This document shows positions 24,832 to 34,808 of a DNA stretch of 64,000 nt, piece after piece. Origin of the DNA: Antrihabitans stalagmiti. Lineage in GTDB: Bacteria > Actinomycetota > Actinomycetes > Mycobacteriales > Mycobacteriaceae. The notes below the pieces were generated by a model. The model ran no database searches and was not told where the DNA came from. It saw only the letters and a list, made by a program, of their open reading frames with translations. Location: assembly GCF_016482825.1 (NCBI RefSeq), contig NZ_JAEMNV010000004.1, positions 399,655 through 463,654 on the forward strand, given 5' to 3'. Position 1 is the first letter of the stretch. The number at the start of each line of letters is the position of its first letter. The position numbers were made by a program, and so were the translations under genes.

Positions 24832-26570
24832 CGACATCTGCCAAGTCTGACAAGAACCCGGCCGACAAGAACCCGGCCGACAAGAACCCGGCTGACAAGA
24901 ACAGCGAGGCCAACGAGGCAGGCTTCACCCACCGCGAGATTCTCGTGATCATGAGTGGGCTCATGCTCGGCATGCTGCTCGCCGCACTCGATCAGACCAT
25001 CGTCGCGACCGCGATCCGCACCATCGCCGACGACCTCGACGGTTACTCGCTGCAAGCCTGGGTGACGACCGCGTATCTGATCACGGCGACCCTCGCGACG
25101 CCCCTGTACGGCAAGTTGTCCGACATGTACGGGCGCAAGCCGTTCTTCATGCTCGCGATCACGATCTTCGTCGTCGGCTCGCTGCTCTGCACCATCGCGC
25201 AATCGATGTACATGCTGGCGGCATTCCGCGCGTTCCAGGGCCTCGGCGCAGGCGGTCTGATGTCGCTTGCCTTGACGATCCTCGGCGACATCGTCAGCCC
25301 TCGTGAGCGCGCGAAGTACCAGGGCTACTTCCTCGCGGTGTTCGGTACGTCCAGCGTCATCGGTCCGGTGCTCGGCGGCCTCTTCGCAGGGCAGGAAAGC
25401 ATTCTGGGCGTGAGCGGCTGGCGCTGGGTGTTCCTCGTCAACGTGCCGATCGGACTGTTCGCACTCGCGGTCGTCTTCCGGGTGCTGCATCTGCCGAAGG
25501 TCCGTAAGCCGACCGTGCGCGTCGATTGGTGGGGTGCATTCGTGCTCGCAGTCGGCATCGTTCCCTTGCTCATCATCGCCGAGCAGGGACGCGTGTGGGG
25601 TTGGGGCAGCGGCCGAGCGATCCTGTGTTACGTCGTCGGCGTTGTGGGCGTCGTCGGTTTCGTCCTCGTCGAATCACGACTGAAAGACGCTGCACTCATT
25701 CCGTTGCGGATGTTCAAGAACTCGACCTTCGCAATGGGTGTCGTCATCTCCGTGGTCGTCGGTGCCGCGATGTTCGGCGGCATCACCTTGATCCCGCAGT
25801 ACCTGCAGGTGGTACGCGGCGCCAGCCCGACAGACGCAGGCCTGCAGATGCTGCCGTTGGTCCTCGGACTGATGGTCGGATCCATTGTGTCGGGTCAAAT
25901 GATCTCCCGCACCGGACGTTATCGCGCGTTCCCGATCATCGGTGCGACGCTGCTGACCCTGGGGCTGTTCCTACTGCACTTCATCGATGCCGATTCCCCG
26001 CTGTGGCTCGCCATGATCTACATGGCGATCACCGGTTTCGGGCTCGGCAACCTGATGCAGCCGATGACGCTCGCATTGCAGAATGCGTTGCCTCCCAAAG
26101 ACATGGGAGTATCGACGGCTGCGGCCACGTTCTTCCGTCAGATCGGCGGAACCATGGGTGTCGCGATCTTCCTCTCGATTCTGTTCGCGCAGGTGACTCC
26201 GAATATCTCGAGCGAATTGCAAGCCGCTGCAAAGGATCCCACCTTCCAACAGGCCCTTGCCGACGGGTTGCAAAGCAGCAACCCCGTCGATGCTCAGTTG
26301 GCGAAGGGGCTGGCGAATCAAGATGTGTCCGCCGCTGCCGGTGTGCTGCAGGACAGTTCGATCATCCAGCAGTTGAGCCCGGAGTTGGCACGGCCGTTCA
26401 AGGTCGGTTTCGCCGAATCGATGTCGACGGTGTTCCTGTCCGCGACGGGTCTCGCGTTGATAGCGCTTGTCTTGGTGTTCTTCTGGAAAGAAGTGCCACT
26501 GCGAACGGCGGGCGGTATCGCGGCTGCGGCACAGGCCGCGAAGGAAGAGCGCGAAGCCGACGAGGCCTGA
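24828..26570 (+). CDS. MFS drug efflux transporter, DHA2 family (14 TM)
   Basis: 580 aa with about 14 TM helices. Motifs: LAALDQTIVATAIRTIADDL (motif D1), GKLSDMYGRKPFF (motif A), LAAFRAFQGLGAGGL (motif B) and GYFLAVFGTSSVIGPVLGGLFA (motif C). It should be a proton-driven exporter of hydrophobic drugs or lipids. The N-terminus has a short tandem repeat of DKNPA (four DKN units in 15-nt DNA repeats). GTG start coupled to MarR, which presumably regulates it. Confidence 0.88.
   Translation: MTTSAKSDKNPADKNPADKNPADKNSEANEAGFTHREILVIMSGLMLGMLLAALDQTIVATAIRTIADDLDGYSLQAWVTTAYLITATLATPLYGKLSDMYGRKPFFMLAITIFVVGSLLCTIAQSMYMLAAFRAFQGLGAGGLMSLALTILGDIVSPRERAKYQGYFLAVFGTSSVIGPVLGGLFAGQESILGVSGWRWVFLVNVPIGLFALAVVFRVLHLPKVRKPTVRVDWWGAFVLAVGIVPLLIIAEQGRVWGWGSGRAILCYVVGVVGVVGFVLVESRLKDAALIPLRMFKNSTFAMGVVISVVVGAAMFGGITLIPQYLQVVRGASPTDAGLQMLPLVLGLMVGSIVSGQMISRTGRYRAFPIIGATLLTLGLFLLHFIDADSPLWLAMIYMAITGFGLGNLMQPMTLALQNALPPKDMGVSTAAATFFRQIGGTMGVAIFLSILFAQVTPNISSELQAAAKDPTFQQALADGLQSSNPVDAQLAKGLANQDVSAAAGVLQDSSIIQQLSPELARPFKVGFAESMSTVFLSATGLALIALVLVFFWKEVPLRTAGGIAAAAQAAKEEREADEA
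24848..24906 (+). repeat. 15-bp in-frame tandem repeat in the MFS gene
   Basis: Near-identical GACAAGAACCCGGCC units, repeated three times plus a partial fourth, encode DKNPA. The repeat is in frame, so copy-number change would only lengthen or shorten the cytoplasmic N-terminus. Confidence 0.8.
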
Positions 26571-26586
26571 CAGCTACTGTGCTCGA

Positions 26587-27405
26587 GTGCAGTACTTCGA
26601 GCGTCCGCCGGCACCACAGCTTGCGCCGTACGTGCGCAAGCTGTGGTTCCTGCGTGGTCCCCGACCGGCGCGGTACGAAAAGATTCTGCCTCTGCCGTTC
26701 GTACACTTCATCGTCAATCTGTCCGACCCGTACTGGGTCGTGGGCCCCGACGGTGATCGGCACACCGAATTGGCCGCAGGGTTCGTCTCGGGCATTCAGC
26801 CGCGCTATGTCGTGATCGAGGATCCTGAGGTGTTGCACCACGTCGGAATCGAGTTCCAGCCGTACGGAATTCGGGATTTCACGGCGTTGCCGGTCGCGGC
26901 TCTGACCACAACCGTTCGCGCAGGTGGCGACGTGCTCCCCGGTAGCGACGGGTTGCGCGAACACCTTGCCGGTTGCGCCGCGGAGCACGCCTGCGATCGC
27001 TTGGAGCAGTTCATTCTTGCGCTGCCGCGCTCGAAACCGGATCCTCGGGTCGTTGCAGCCTGCCGTCGGATCGATGCGGACTCCGATCTCGATATCGCAA
27101 GTCTGGCAACGGACTTCGGGATTGCGCATCGAACGCTGATCGAACTTTTTCGGCGGTACTGCGGTATCGCACCGAAGGCGTACGCCGATGTTGTTCGGCT
27201 GCACCAGTTTCTGAACGCACTACCGCTCGACGGCCGGACCCCGACCTGGACCGAGCTTGTCGCGTCGTCGTCGTACTACGACCAATCGCACTTCATCGCG
27301 ACGTTCAAACGTTTCACCGGCTTCACACCAGCGCGCTATCTCGACATCGTCGGTCGGCTCGGACACGACTACGCGTCGTTCGTACCGATCGGCGACCTCG
27401 GGTAA
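26587..27405 (+). CDS. AraC-family transcriptional regulator
   Basis: 272 aa from a GTG 14 bp after the MFS stop. The N-terminal part is a cupin-like sensor (LPLPFVHFIVNLSDPYWV...). The C-terminal region has two helix-turn-helices: DIASLATDFGIAHRTLIELFRRYCGIAPKAYADVVRL and a second ending in SSYYDQSHFIATFKRFTGFTPARYL, the canonical AraC signature. Target unknown; the adjacent efflux gene is one candidate. Confidence 0.85.
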   Translation: MQYFERPPAPQLAPYVRKLWFLRGPRPARYEKILPLPFVHFIVNLSDPYWVVGPDGDRHTELAAGFVSGIQPRYVVIEDPEVLHHVGIEFQPYGIRDFTALPVAALTTTVRAGGDVLPGSDGLREHLAGCAAEHACDRLEQFILALPRSKPDPRVVAACRRIDADSDLDIASLATDFGIAHRTLIELFRRYCGIAPKAYADVVRLHQFLNALPLDGRTPTWTELVASSSYYDQSHFIATFKRFTGFTPARYLDIVGRLGHDYASFVPIGDLG

Positions 27406-27451
27406 ATTTTCTACAATTCGAAGGACGTCTGCGACGGCTACCTTGCCGAGC

Positions 27452-27841
27452 ATGAGCGAAGTGAATCTGCTGGCAATCGTGCTTGCCGCTGCGTCGACGT
27501 TCGTCATCGGCGGCGTGTGGTATTCGGCGCTCTTCGCGGCGCCGTGGCAGCGTGCGGCGGACGTGAGCGATGCCCAACTAGCGACGGGCGCTCCGCGCAT
27601 CTTCGTTGGGGCCGCGGCACTTTCGTTGGTGATGGCCGCGACACTCGCACCCTTCATCGGTACCGAGGGAGTGGTGTTCGGGGCCGCGGCGGGTGCGGCC
27701 GCGGGTATCGGTTGGGTCGGCTGCGCGCTCGGAGTCGTCTATCTCTTCGAGCGCCGCAGCCTCACCCTGTTCGCCATCGACGCAGGCTACTTCGCCGTCG
27801 CGTATCCGGCGATGGGAGCAATCATCGGGGCGTTGCAATAA
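27452..27841 (+). CDS. DUF1761 membrane protein
   Basis: 129 aa with four predicted TM helices. The start LAIVLAAASTFVIGGVWYSALFAAPWQ and later GWVGCALGVVYLFERRSLTLFAIDAGYFAVAYPAMGAIIG match DUF1761. Function unknown. Convergent with ppa, 12 bp apart. Confidence 0.82.
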   Translation: MSEVNLLAIVLAAASTFVIGGVWYSALFAAPWQRAADVSDAQLATGAPRIFVGAAALSLVMAATLAPFIGTEGVVFGAAAGAAAGIGWVGCALGVVYLFERRSLTLFAIDAGYFAVAYPAMGAIIGALQ

Positions 27842-27853
27842 CGCCAGTAGGAC

Positions 27854-28342
27854 TTAGTGTCCCTGATCCTTGAGCCGCTGGATCGACGCAACGACCTCGG
27901 CTTCGGCCTCGGTGCGCCCGACCCATTCCGAACCCTTGACGAACTTGCCCGGCTCGAGATCCTTGTAGCGCTCGAAGAAGTGCTTGATCGCGTCGAGTTC
28001 GTAGGAGGGGACGTCTTCGAGTTCCTGGATGTGATCCCAGCGGTAGTCGCCTGCCGGAACTGCGAGGACCTTGTCGTCGCCACCCTTCTCGTCGGTCATC
28101 CGGTACATCGCGACCGGGCGAACGTTGATCAGGACACCGGGGAACACGGACTCGGGGAGCAGCACCAGCACGTCCAGCGGATCGCCGTCCTCGCCCAAGG
28201 TGTTGTCGATGAAGCCGTAGTCGGCCGGATAGACCATCGACGTGTACAGGTAGCGGTCGAGCCGAACCCGTCCGGTCTCGTGGTCGATCTCGTACTTGTT
28301 GCGCTGACCCTTGGGGATCTCGATGGTGACGTCGAACTCCAC
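27854..28342 (-). CDS. ppa: Inorganic pyrophosphatase
   Basis: 162 aa, family I soluble PPase. The metal-binding core is [14 protein letters not shown]; other conserved parts are [30 protein letters not shown] and the late DHIQELEDV. It hydrolyses PPi to two phosphates with Mg2+, pulling biosynthetic reactions forward. Divergent from dacB across about 94 bp, as in mycobacteria. Confidence 0.95.
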   Translation of the reverse strand: MEFDVTIEIPKGQRNKYEIDHETGRVRLDRYLYTSMVYPADYGFIDNTLGEDGDPLDVLVLLPESVFPGVLINVRPVAMYRMTDEKGGDDKVLAVPAGDYRWDHIQELEDVPSYELDAIKHFFERYKDLEPGKFVKGSEWVGRTEAEAEVVASIQRLKDQGH

Positions 28343-28436
28343 GCCATGCCTCTCTTCTTCTTGTGTCTCGGCAATTCGCTTCGGGAAGGCTAGCGCGTCA
28401 AGGATAGTGTTGGCTCACACAGGAGTGGAGGAAAGC

Positions 28437-29846
28437 TTGGTCGGCCAGGGCAAAAAGAACATCGGCGCATTGGCCGCTCGACGTCGACGCCACACCAGAA
28501 CACTCGCAGTCACCGTAGTTGTGCTGCTGCTTGCTGCCGGTTCGGCAGTGCTGGTCGTCGCTGCGCCGTGGGATTCCGGCGCCTCCGGTAGGAAACTGAC
28601 CGTAGCTACCGAACCTCCTCCCATCGTGCTTGCACCGCAGGTCGTCCCCGTTCCGGATTCGGCCCCGATTCCATCTTCGGCAGGGTTGTCCGCGGCCTTG
28701 ACGCCTGCCCTCGGTAATCCTGACCTGGGCACTTTCTCCGGATCCGTCACCGACGCAGAGTCGGGGGCAGTGCTGTGGAACACCGAGCCGGATCGGCCGA
28801 TGACACCGGCGTCGACGACGAAAGTTCTCACCGCAGCCGCCGCGATGCTGGCGCTGCCGCCCGATCATCGGGTGAGCACCACTGTTGTCGCAGGTCCGCA
28901 GCCCAACGAATTGGTACTTGTCGGTGGCGGCGATCCCACGCTCACAGCACAGGCGGTCGGCGAACCGAGCATCTACGCCGGGGCGCCGCGGCTGCAGGAT
29001 CTCGTCGAGCAGATCAAACGCAGTGGTGCGGAGGTCGACACAATTCTCGTCGACACCCGCGCCTACAGCGGACCGACCCTTGCGAAAGGTTGGTTCCCGA
29101 GCGACATCGGTGGCGGCTATATCGCGCCGATGGAACCGGTGATGATCGACGGCGGTCGACTCAAACCACTCGAAGACGAATCACCGCGCACGGCGACACC
29201 CGCGTTGGACGCAGGCAGGCTGCTCGCTGTCGAACTCGGCCTCGATCCAGGGAAGGTTCGACCCGGTGAGGCATCCGAGGGTGCAGCACCGGTGGCGAGC
29301 GTGCAGTCGGCTCCGCTGCGTGATCGGCTCGGGCAGATGATGGGACGCTCCGACAACGTCCTCGCCGAAGCGATCGGACGCGAGATCGCGATCGAAGAAA
29401 AAGGCGAAGCGTCGTTCGACGGTGCGGTCACCGCGGTGCTCGACACCCTGACCGACGCCGAATTCGACCTCGGCGGCGTCACATTGCACGACCTCAGCGG
29501 ACTCTCGGTCGACGATCGGGTGCCTGCCCGAGTGCTCGACGCGATCATGACGTCGGCGGCCGGTGAGGCCGAGCCAGAGCTTCGGCCGATGCTCGACTAC
29601 CTGCCTGTCGCGGGCGCGACGGGCACCCTGTCCGACCGCTACGGCGCCGGCGATCGGGCCGGCGCGGGCTGGGTCCGCGCGAAGACGGGCACTTTATCGG
29701 ACGCGAGCGCGTTGGTCGGATATGTCGTGGATTCGAGTGGACGAGTGCTGACGTTCGCGTTGATGTCGAACGGACGACCCCCGGAGGCGAGCAGACCCGC
29801 ACTCGATGCGGTCGCCGCCACGTTGCAAGGGTGTGGATGTCAGTGA
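28437..29846 (+). CDS. dacB: D-alanyl-D-alanine carboxypeptidase/endopeptidase (PBP4, S13)
   Basis: 469 aa. One N-terminal TM helix follows a basic segment (ARRRRHTR). Active-site motifs are PASTTK (Ser about 126, Lys about 129), GRSDNVLAE (SxN) and AKTGTL (KTG). It trims or hydrolyses peptidoglycan stem peptides outside the cell. TTG start with GGAGG 5 bases upstream; GTG 28425 is an alternative. First gene of the dacB–DUF2342–tilS–hpt block; its stop overlaps the next start (GTGA). Confidence 0.9.
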   Translation: MVGQGKKNIGALAARRRRHTRTLAVTVVVLLLAAGSAVLVVAAPWDSGASGRKLTVATEPPPIVLAPQVVPVPDSAPIPSSAGLSAALTPALGNPDLGTFSGSVTDAESGAVLWNTEPDRPMTPASTTKVLTAAAAMLALPPDHRVSTTVVAGPQPNELVLVGGGDPTLTAQAVGEPSIYAGAPRLQDLVEQIKRSGAEVDTILVDTRAYSGPTLAKGWFPSDIGGGYIAPMEPVMIDGGRLKPLEDESPRTATPALDAGRLLAVELGLDPGKVRPGEASEGAAPVASVQSAPLRDRLGQMMGRSDNVLAEAIGREIAIEEKGEASFDGAVTAVLDTLTDAEFDLGGVTLHDLSGLSVDDRVPARVLDAIMTSAAGEAEPELRPMLDYLPVAGATGTLSDRYGAGDRAGAGWVRAKTGTLSDASALVGYVVDSSGRVLTFALMSNGRPPEASRPALDAVAATLQGCGCQ

Positions 29847-30961
29847 CAGAGAACAAGACCGAAACCGCAGAAGGTACCGACGCCGAGTCGGACACTGCCA
29901 CCGAGAAAACCAACAGCTTCGCAGGCGCGGTCGACTGGGAACTCGCTGCGAAGGCGGGGGTCCGGTTGTCCCCGCGCGGACCCAAGGTGTCGCGGTACAC
30001 GGCCGAAGCAGCGGTAACCGAGCTGTCGGAGGCGTCGATACGCGCCGAAGGTCCGGTTCGCGAAGTCACTCGACTTGCCGACGGACTGCCGATCCCTGCC
30101 GCGCAGGTGGTCGACCGCGCAGGATGGGTCCGGGCCGCCGCGTATTCCATGGAGCAAATGACAGGGACCGGCCTCGGTGGCGACGATGCCGACAAGGGAC
30201 TGCTTGCAGGCAAGCCTGCCGGCGTCCAGGCCGGCGCGATGCTCGCGTTCCTGTCGTCGGCGATCCTCGGTCAGTACGACCCGTTCACCGGCCCGGACGG
30301 CACGCTGTTGCTCGTCGCGCCGAACATCGTGATGGTCGAACGCGCACTGAAGGTCTCGCCCACCGATTTCAGGTTGTGGGTATGCCTGCACGAGGTGACG
30401 CACCGCGTGCAGTTCTCGTCGTCGCCGTGGTTGACCGACTACATGCAGCAGTCGGTCGCGGTGCTCGGCGAGGTCGGCGACGAATCCGTGTCCGAGTTGG
30501 TCGGCAGGCTCGGTGAAGCGCTGCGCGAACGGAAGCGAGCGAACAACGGTGACGGGCCCGCCGAACAGCGTGGCGTCGTCGGTCTGCTTCGCGCCACCCA
30601 GGCACCGCCGCAGCGGGAGGCACTCGACCGCTTGCTGATGCTCGGGACGTTACTCGAAGGCCATGCCGATCACGTGATGGACGCCGTCGGACCCGCTGTG
30701 GTGCCGTCGGTCGAGCAAATTCGACGCGCATTCGACAACCGGCGCAAACGCTCCGCCAACCCGGTGCAGCGCTTGATCAGGGCGCTGCTCGGCATGGACG
30801 CGAAGATGGAGCAGTACGTCCGGGGCAAGAAGTTCGTCGATGCCGTGGTCGGTCAGGTTGGAATGGAACAGTTCAACGCCATCTGGACCGGACCGGACAC
30901 CTTGCCGTTGACGACGGAAATCGAAGCGCCCGACAAGTGGATCGCCAGGGTCCTGGGCTGA
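29843..30961 (+). CDS. Zinc-dependent metalloprotease-like DUF2342 protein (F420 biosynthesis-associated)
   Basis: 372 aa. HEVTHRVQFSSSPWL carries an HExxH zinc site. The family is annotated as coenzyme F420 biosynthesis-associated from phylogenetic co-occurrence; its substrate is unknown. GTG is coupled to the dacB stop; GTG 29831 and ATG 29837 are alternative starts. It lies between dacB and tilS as in mycobacteria. No signal peptide or TM segment. Confidence 0.85.
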   Translation: MTENKTETAEGTDAESDTATEKTNSFAGAVDWELAAKAGVRLSPRGPKVSRYTAEAAVTELSEASIRAEGPVREVTRLADGLPIPAAQVVDRAGWVRAAAYSMEQMTGTGLGGDDADKGLLAGKPAGVQAGAMLAFLSSAILGQYDPFTGPDGTLLLVAPNIVMVERALKVSPTDFRLWVCLHEVTHRVQFSSSPWLTDYMQQSVAVLGEVGDESVSELVGRLGEALRERKRANNGDGPAEQRGVVGLLRATQAPPQREALDRLLMLGTLLEGHADHVMDAVGPAVVPSVEQIRRAFDNRRKRSANPVQRLIRALLGMDAKMEQYVRGKKFVDAVVGQVGMEQFNAIWTGPDTLPLTTEIEAPDKWIARVLG

Positions 30962-30967
30962 CGCTCG

Positions 30968-31930
30968 ATGCTTCCCGAAACGCCCGCGCTGCTGCTGCTC
31001 CGCCAGGCTGTTCGGCGTTGGCTCGACGCTCATCCCTACGACGACGTCGCGATCGCGCTGTCGGGTGGCGCCGATTCGCTCGCGCTGACCGCTGCAGCTG
31101 TGGCCGAAACCGATCGCGTCCGTGCGATCGTCGTCGATCATCAGCTGCAGCATGGTTCGGGCGAGGTCGCACGAACCGCGGCCACCCGGGCGCGCGAGTT
31201 GGGTTGTGCGACCGCCGAGGTCGTCGCAGTGACGGTGGGGACCGTCGGCGGTATCGAAGCCGCGGCGCGAACCGCGCGCTACGACGCGTTGGAAACCGCA
31301 CGTGGCAGCGCTCCCGTTCTGCTCGGACACACACTCGACGATCAGGCAGAGACGGTGCTGCTCGGTCTGGCACGTGGCTCCGGCGGCAGGTCGATCTGGG
31401 GTATGCGCGCCTTCGATCCGCCGTGGGGGCGCCCGCTGCTCGACGTACGTCGCGCGACGACGCGGCAAGCTTGCGTCGACCTCGGTCTCGAACCGTACGA
31501 AGATCCGCACAACAGCGAGCCCGACTTCACCCGAGTCCGACTGCGGACCGAAGTTCTTCCGCTGCTCGAAGATGTGCTCGGCGGCGCTGTTGCTCCGGCA
31601 CTCGCTCGTACTGCCGAGCAACTGCGCGAGGACGGTGCTGTTCTCGATGCTGCGGCGGACGCGATTCTGGCAAGGGTTCGCGTCGACGGCGACCTGATCG
31701 TCGACGCTCTTGTCGGTGAACCCGCTGCCCTTCGTCGCAGGGTGATCCGTGTGTGGCTACTCGACGGTGGAGCAAAAGCGTTGACCGACAAGCACTTACG
31801 CGCAATCGACGACCTGATGGTCGCGTGGCGAGGGCAGGGTGGAGTCGCGGTCGGTGGGGGCTCTGCGGGCGCCAGGTTGGTGTGCACCCGCGAACATGGC
31901 AGGCTGACCCTGGGTTTCGACAACAGATGA
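30968..31930 (+). CDS. tilS: tRNA(Ile)-lysidine synthase
   Basis: 320 aa. The PP-loop is SGGADSLAL (residues 32-40) followed by [29 protein letters not shown] and RPLLDVRR. It converts C34 of the CAU-anticodon tRNA to lysidine, so that it reads AUA as Ile. The C-terminal domain is short, as in actinobacteria. Starts 6 bp after the DUF2342 stop; essential housekeeping gene. Confidence 0.94.
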   Translation: MLPETPALLLLRQAVRRWLDAHPYDDVAIALSGGADSLALTAAAVAETDRVRAIVVDHQLQHGSGEVARTAATRARELGCATAEVVAVTVGTVGGIEAAARTARYDALETARGSAPVLLGHTLDDQAETVLLGLARGSGGRSIWGMRAFDPPWGRPLLDVRRATTRQACVDLGLEPYEDPHNSEPDFTRVRLRTEVLPLLEDVLGGAVAPALARTAEQLREDGAVLDAAADAILARVRVDGDLIVDALVGEPAALRRRVIRVWLLDGGAKALTDKHLRAIDDLMVAWRGQGGVAVGGGSAGARLVCTREHGRLTLGFDNR

Positions 31931-31943
31931 AGGGGTCCACGGC

Positions 31944-32510
31944 GTGTACGAGGGCGACATCGCATCGGTTCTACTCACCGAGGATCAGATCCAAGAACGC
32001 GTCAAGTCATTGGCGGCAGAGATAGCCGAGCGCTATCCGGTCGGTTCGCCGCAGGGCGACCTACTTCTCGTCGGTGTTCTCAAAGGCGCAATTTTCTTCA
32101 TGACCGACCTGTCCCGCGCGCTGCCGATTCCTACGCAGATGGAATTTATGGCGGTCAGCTCCTACGGGTCGTCGACGTCGTCGTCGGGCGTTGTTCGGAT
32201 CCTCAAGGACCTCGACAAAGACATCGCCGGGCGCAACGTGCTGATCGTCGAAGACATCATCGACTCGGGGCTGACGTTGTCCTGGCTGATCCGCAACCTT
32301 TCCAGCCGAAATCCGGGGTCGCTGGAGGTCGTCACGCTGCTGCGGAAACCCGACGCGGTCAAGACCGACGTCAACGTTGCGTTGATCGGCTTCGACATCC
32401 CCAACGAATTCGTCGTCGGCTACGGCCTCGACTACGCCGAGCGTTACCGCGACCTGCCTTACATCGGCACGCTGGATCCGAAGATCTACTCCGACGACGG
32501 CGACCTCTAA
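31944..32510 (+). CDS. hpt: Hypoxanthine phosphoribosyltransferase
   Basis: 188 aa, type I PRTase. The PRPP-binding loop is [17 protein letters not shown]; other motifs are [16 protein letters not shown] and a flexible-loop region around SSYGSST. It salvages hypoxanthine/guanine to IMP/GMP. GTG start 13 bp after tilS. In relatives ftsH follows directly; here a 20.6-kb accessory segment intervenes. Its stop overlaps the 3' end of the convergent kinase gene by 4 nt. Confidence 0.94.
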   Translation: MYEGDIASVLLTEDQIQERVKSLAAEIAERYPVGSPQGDLLLVGVLKGAIFFMTDLSRALPIPTQMEFMAVSSYGSSTSSSGVVRILKDLDKDIAGRNVLIVEDIIDSGLTLSWLIRNLSSRNPGSLEVVTLLRKPDAVKTDVNVALIGFDIPNEFVVGYGLDYAERYRDLPYIGTLDPKIYSDDGDL

Positions 32511-34798
32511 CTGTTCGCGACAACCCGTTCGAGCGATTCGAGATCGGTGTCGATAAGCCGGAACAACCAGTACGACACCGCAAATGCGACGAGTGCGCCG
32601 ACGCACAGTATGCGCACCGCGACGAAGACCGACGGTATGTCGCGCACGTCGAGGAACGTCACCGTTGCCACCGCTAGCAACGGGACCGACGCCGCAAGCG
32701 CGAGGTAGAAGCTGTTCCTGCTCCGCAGCCTGCGCAGTAGGGCAGCGTCGCGCTGGTCGATATCGCTGTAGGGCAGAAATATCGGATAGATGCAGCGGAC
32801 CGAATAGAACGTGAGCAAGAAGAACGGATAGGCGACCGCAATGGCCGCACACACAACCTGCGCGGCGATGAAATGCACGTACGCGCTCACCGGAATGGTC
32901 GCGTCCGCGGAGGCGAGTCCGAACGGCCAACTGACACCCGACAGCATCCACAGACCGAACACGACGGCGACGATGCGACGACTGAGCAGCAGCGCGTCGC
33001 CCCGGGCTTTGGCTAGGGTGTCAGCGCTGTAGGTGCGACCTTTACGCAGGCCGCCTGGGACGGTCAGCAAGCGTCTGGACAGGTAGACGATCAGCAGCAA
33101 CCCGAGTCCGAATCCGATGGTGTTGACCAGCAACGCAAGCAACTCGGTGCGCTGCTGCGCGCGCTCGGACAGGCGACTGAAGATCAGCATCTGGTTCTGC
33201 TGAATGTTGTACAGGCTGGCAATGCCGTTCGGGATGACGACGCACAACGCGACGATCGGCACCAGCCACTTGCGCAGCCGCAGCCGCCAGCTGCGCTCGG
33301 GCGGATCGACTAAATCGCGAGCACGATGATCGAGGGCAAGATCGAACTGTTGCGCCAATTCCCCGCCCGACTGCCACCGATCGTTCGGGTCGGGCGCCAA
33401 GCAGGTGAGCAACACCCGCCGCAGGGTCGACGGAGTGTCGGGCGGCAGGTCGTCGAGAGCGTCGGCGCTCACTCCTGCTCGGCGATCGTCGAGCAGGGCG
33501 TCGAGCGTTCTGTTGTCGCCCGCGGTCAACTCGTCCGAACCGGCGATGCGATTGTCGGGGAACGGTTTTCGGCCGGTGAGTAACTCCCACAACACGACGC
33601 CGAGGGAAAAGATGTCACTACGGGTGTCCAGTTCGGCCGCGGTACGGGAGCGACCGGGATGGCACGCCTCCAGCTGTTCGGGCGACATATACGACAGCGA
33701 TCCACCGAAGTAGGCGACGGGGCTTGCACCTGCCACCTTGCCGCTGAAGCTGATGTTGAAATCCGCAAGCTTGGGGACACCCTCGGCCGTGAGCAGGACG
33801 TTGGCGGGCTTCACGTCTCGATGCAGAACGTCGTGGCGGTCCGCGTAGTCGAGAGCGTCGGCAAGCCGTCGGCCGAGCCAGGCGATCGTCTCCGGCCACG
33901 ACAATGCCGCAAGCTCCGTGCGGATACTCGAATCGGTCGGCCGGATCTCACCCCGCGACTCCATCGACTCGTCGATCGCATCGAGCAGAAATTGACCACT
34001 TCGGCTCGGTTCCCACGTCGTTCGGCGAACGTTGCGCAGCACGTTCAGCAGCGTTCCGCCCGGCAGGTACTGCATGTAGAGCAGCCGCAGTTCGCGCTCC
34101 GGCACCAGGCGTTGGTCGAACACCCGCACGATGTAGTCGTGATCCAACAGCGCGAGCGTCTGTGGTTCGGTACCGCGGTCTTCCGAGATCTTCACGGCGA
34201 CCAACCGCTGCATCGATCGTTGCCGCGCGAGAAACACCCGTGCGAAGGCGCCGCTGCCAAGGCTGGTGAGCAGGTCGAACTCGTCGACTCGCTGCCCGAC
34301 CGCCAACTCTTCGAGCGGTTCGAACGGTCCAGGCCGTGCCACCGTCGTACTGCCCGAGCGGTGCGTTGCGGTCCGCTCTGCGACGTTGGTGACGTCCGCC
34401 GTCGAGTACGCCGTCTCGTCGTCGACGGTCAGCAGGCCACGTAGTTGTTCGGCGTGCGCCGGGTACTCGAGCAGATACTGGCCGGGGTCGACGTTCTCGC
34501 CGCGACGCTGCCGAATCACGAAGTCCTCGTGCACGGTCGTGAGCGGTACCAGGTCAGCTGTGAGCTCGGGGAACTCGGCGCGGTAGTCGGCGAGGTGCTT
34601 CGGTTCGGCACCTCGCAGCGATCGCTGTCGTAAGTCGATGCGAATCAGTTCCAGCAGCGTGCCGATGCGGATGGCGTCGGGGTCGGGCAGAAACGCGGCA
34701 AGTTCGGGTGGTGTCGCCGCGGTCGCCCATGCCACGGTGAACCGCCCGACGGCGTCCGCGGCATGCAGGCTCGGACGGCCGGCATCGAATCGGTTCAT
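32507..34798 (-). CDS. Membrane-anchored Ser/Thr protein kinase, paralog 1 (DFN variant)
   Basis: 763 aa. Residues about 15-125 form an N-terminal domain shared by the four paralogs ([34 protein letters not shown]). The kinase domain spans about 175-485: [41 protein letters not shown] and YMSPEQL. The catalytic Asp and the Asn are present, but DFG reads DFN. The C-terminal 260 residues contain about six TM helices of no recognised family. The start follows the stop of paralog 2 by 10 bp; last gene of a three-kinase operon. Confidence 0.88.
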   Translation of the reverse strand: MNRFDAGRPSLHAADAVGRFTVAWATAATPPELAAFLPDPDAIRIGTLLELIRIDLRQRSLRGAEPKHLADYRAEFPELTADLVPLTTVHEDFVIRQRRGENVDPGQYLLEYPAHAEQLRGLLTVDDETAYSTADVTNVAERTATHRSGSTTVARPGPFEPLEELAVGQRVDEFDLLTSLGSGAFARVFLARQRSMQRLVAVKISEDRGTEPQTLALLDHDYIVRVFDQRLVPERELRLLYMQYLPGGTLLNVLRNVRRTTWEPSRSGQFLLDAIDESMESRGEIRPTDSSIRTELAALSWPETIAWLGRRLADALDYADRHDVLHRDVKPANVLLTAEGVPKLADFNISFSGKVAGASPVAYFGGSLSYMSPEQLEACHPGRSRTAAELDTRSDIFSLGVVLWELLTGRKPFPDNRIAGSDELTAGDNRTLDALLDDRRAGVSADALDDLPPDTPSTLRRVLLTCLAPDPNDRWQSGGELAQQFDLALDHRARDLVDPPERSWRLRLRKWLVPIVALCVVIPNGIASLYNIQQNQMLIFSRLSERAQQRTELLALLVNTIGFGLGLLLIVYLSRRLLTVPGGLRKGRTYSADTLAKARGDALLLSRRIVAVVFGLWMLSGVSWPFGLASADATIPVSAYVHFIAAQVVCAAIAVAYPFFLLTFYSVRCIYPIFLPYSDIDQRDAALLRRLRSRNSFYLALAASVPLLAVATVTFLDVRDIPSVFVAVRILCVGALVAFAVSYWLFRLIDTDLESLERVVANS

Positions 34799-34808
34799 TC
34801 GATGACGG

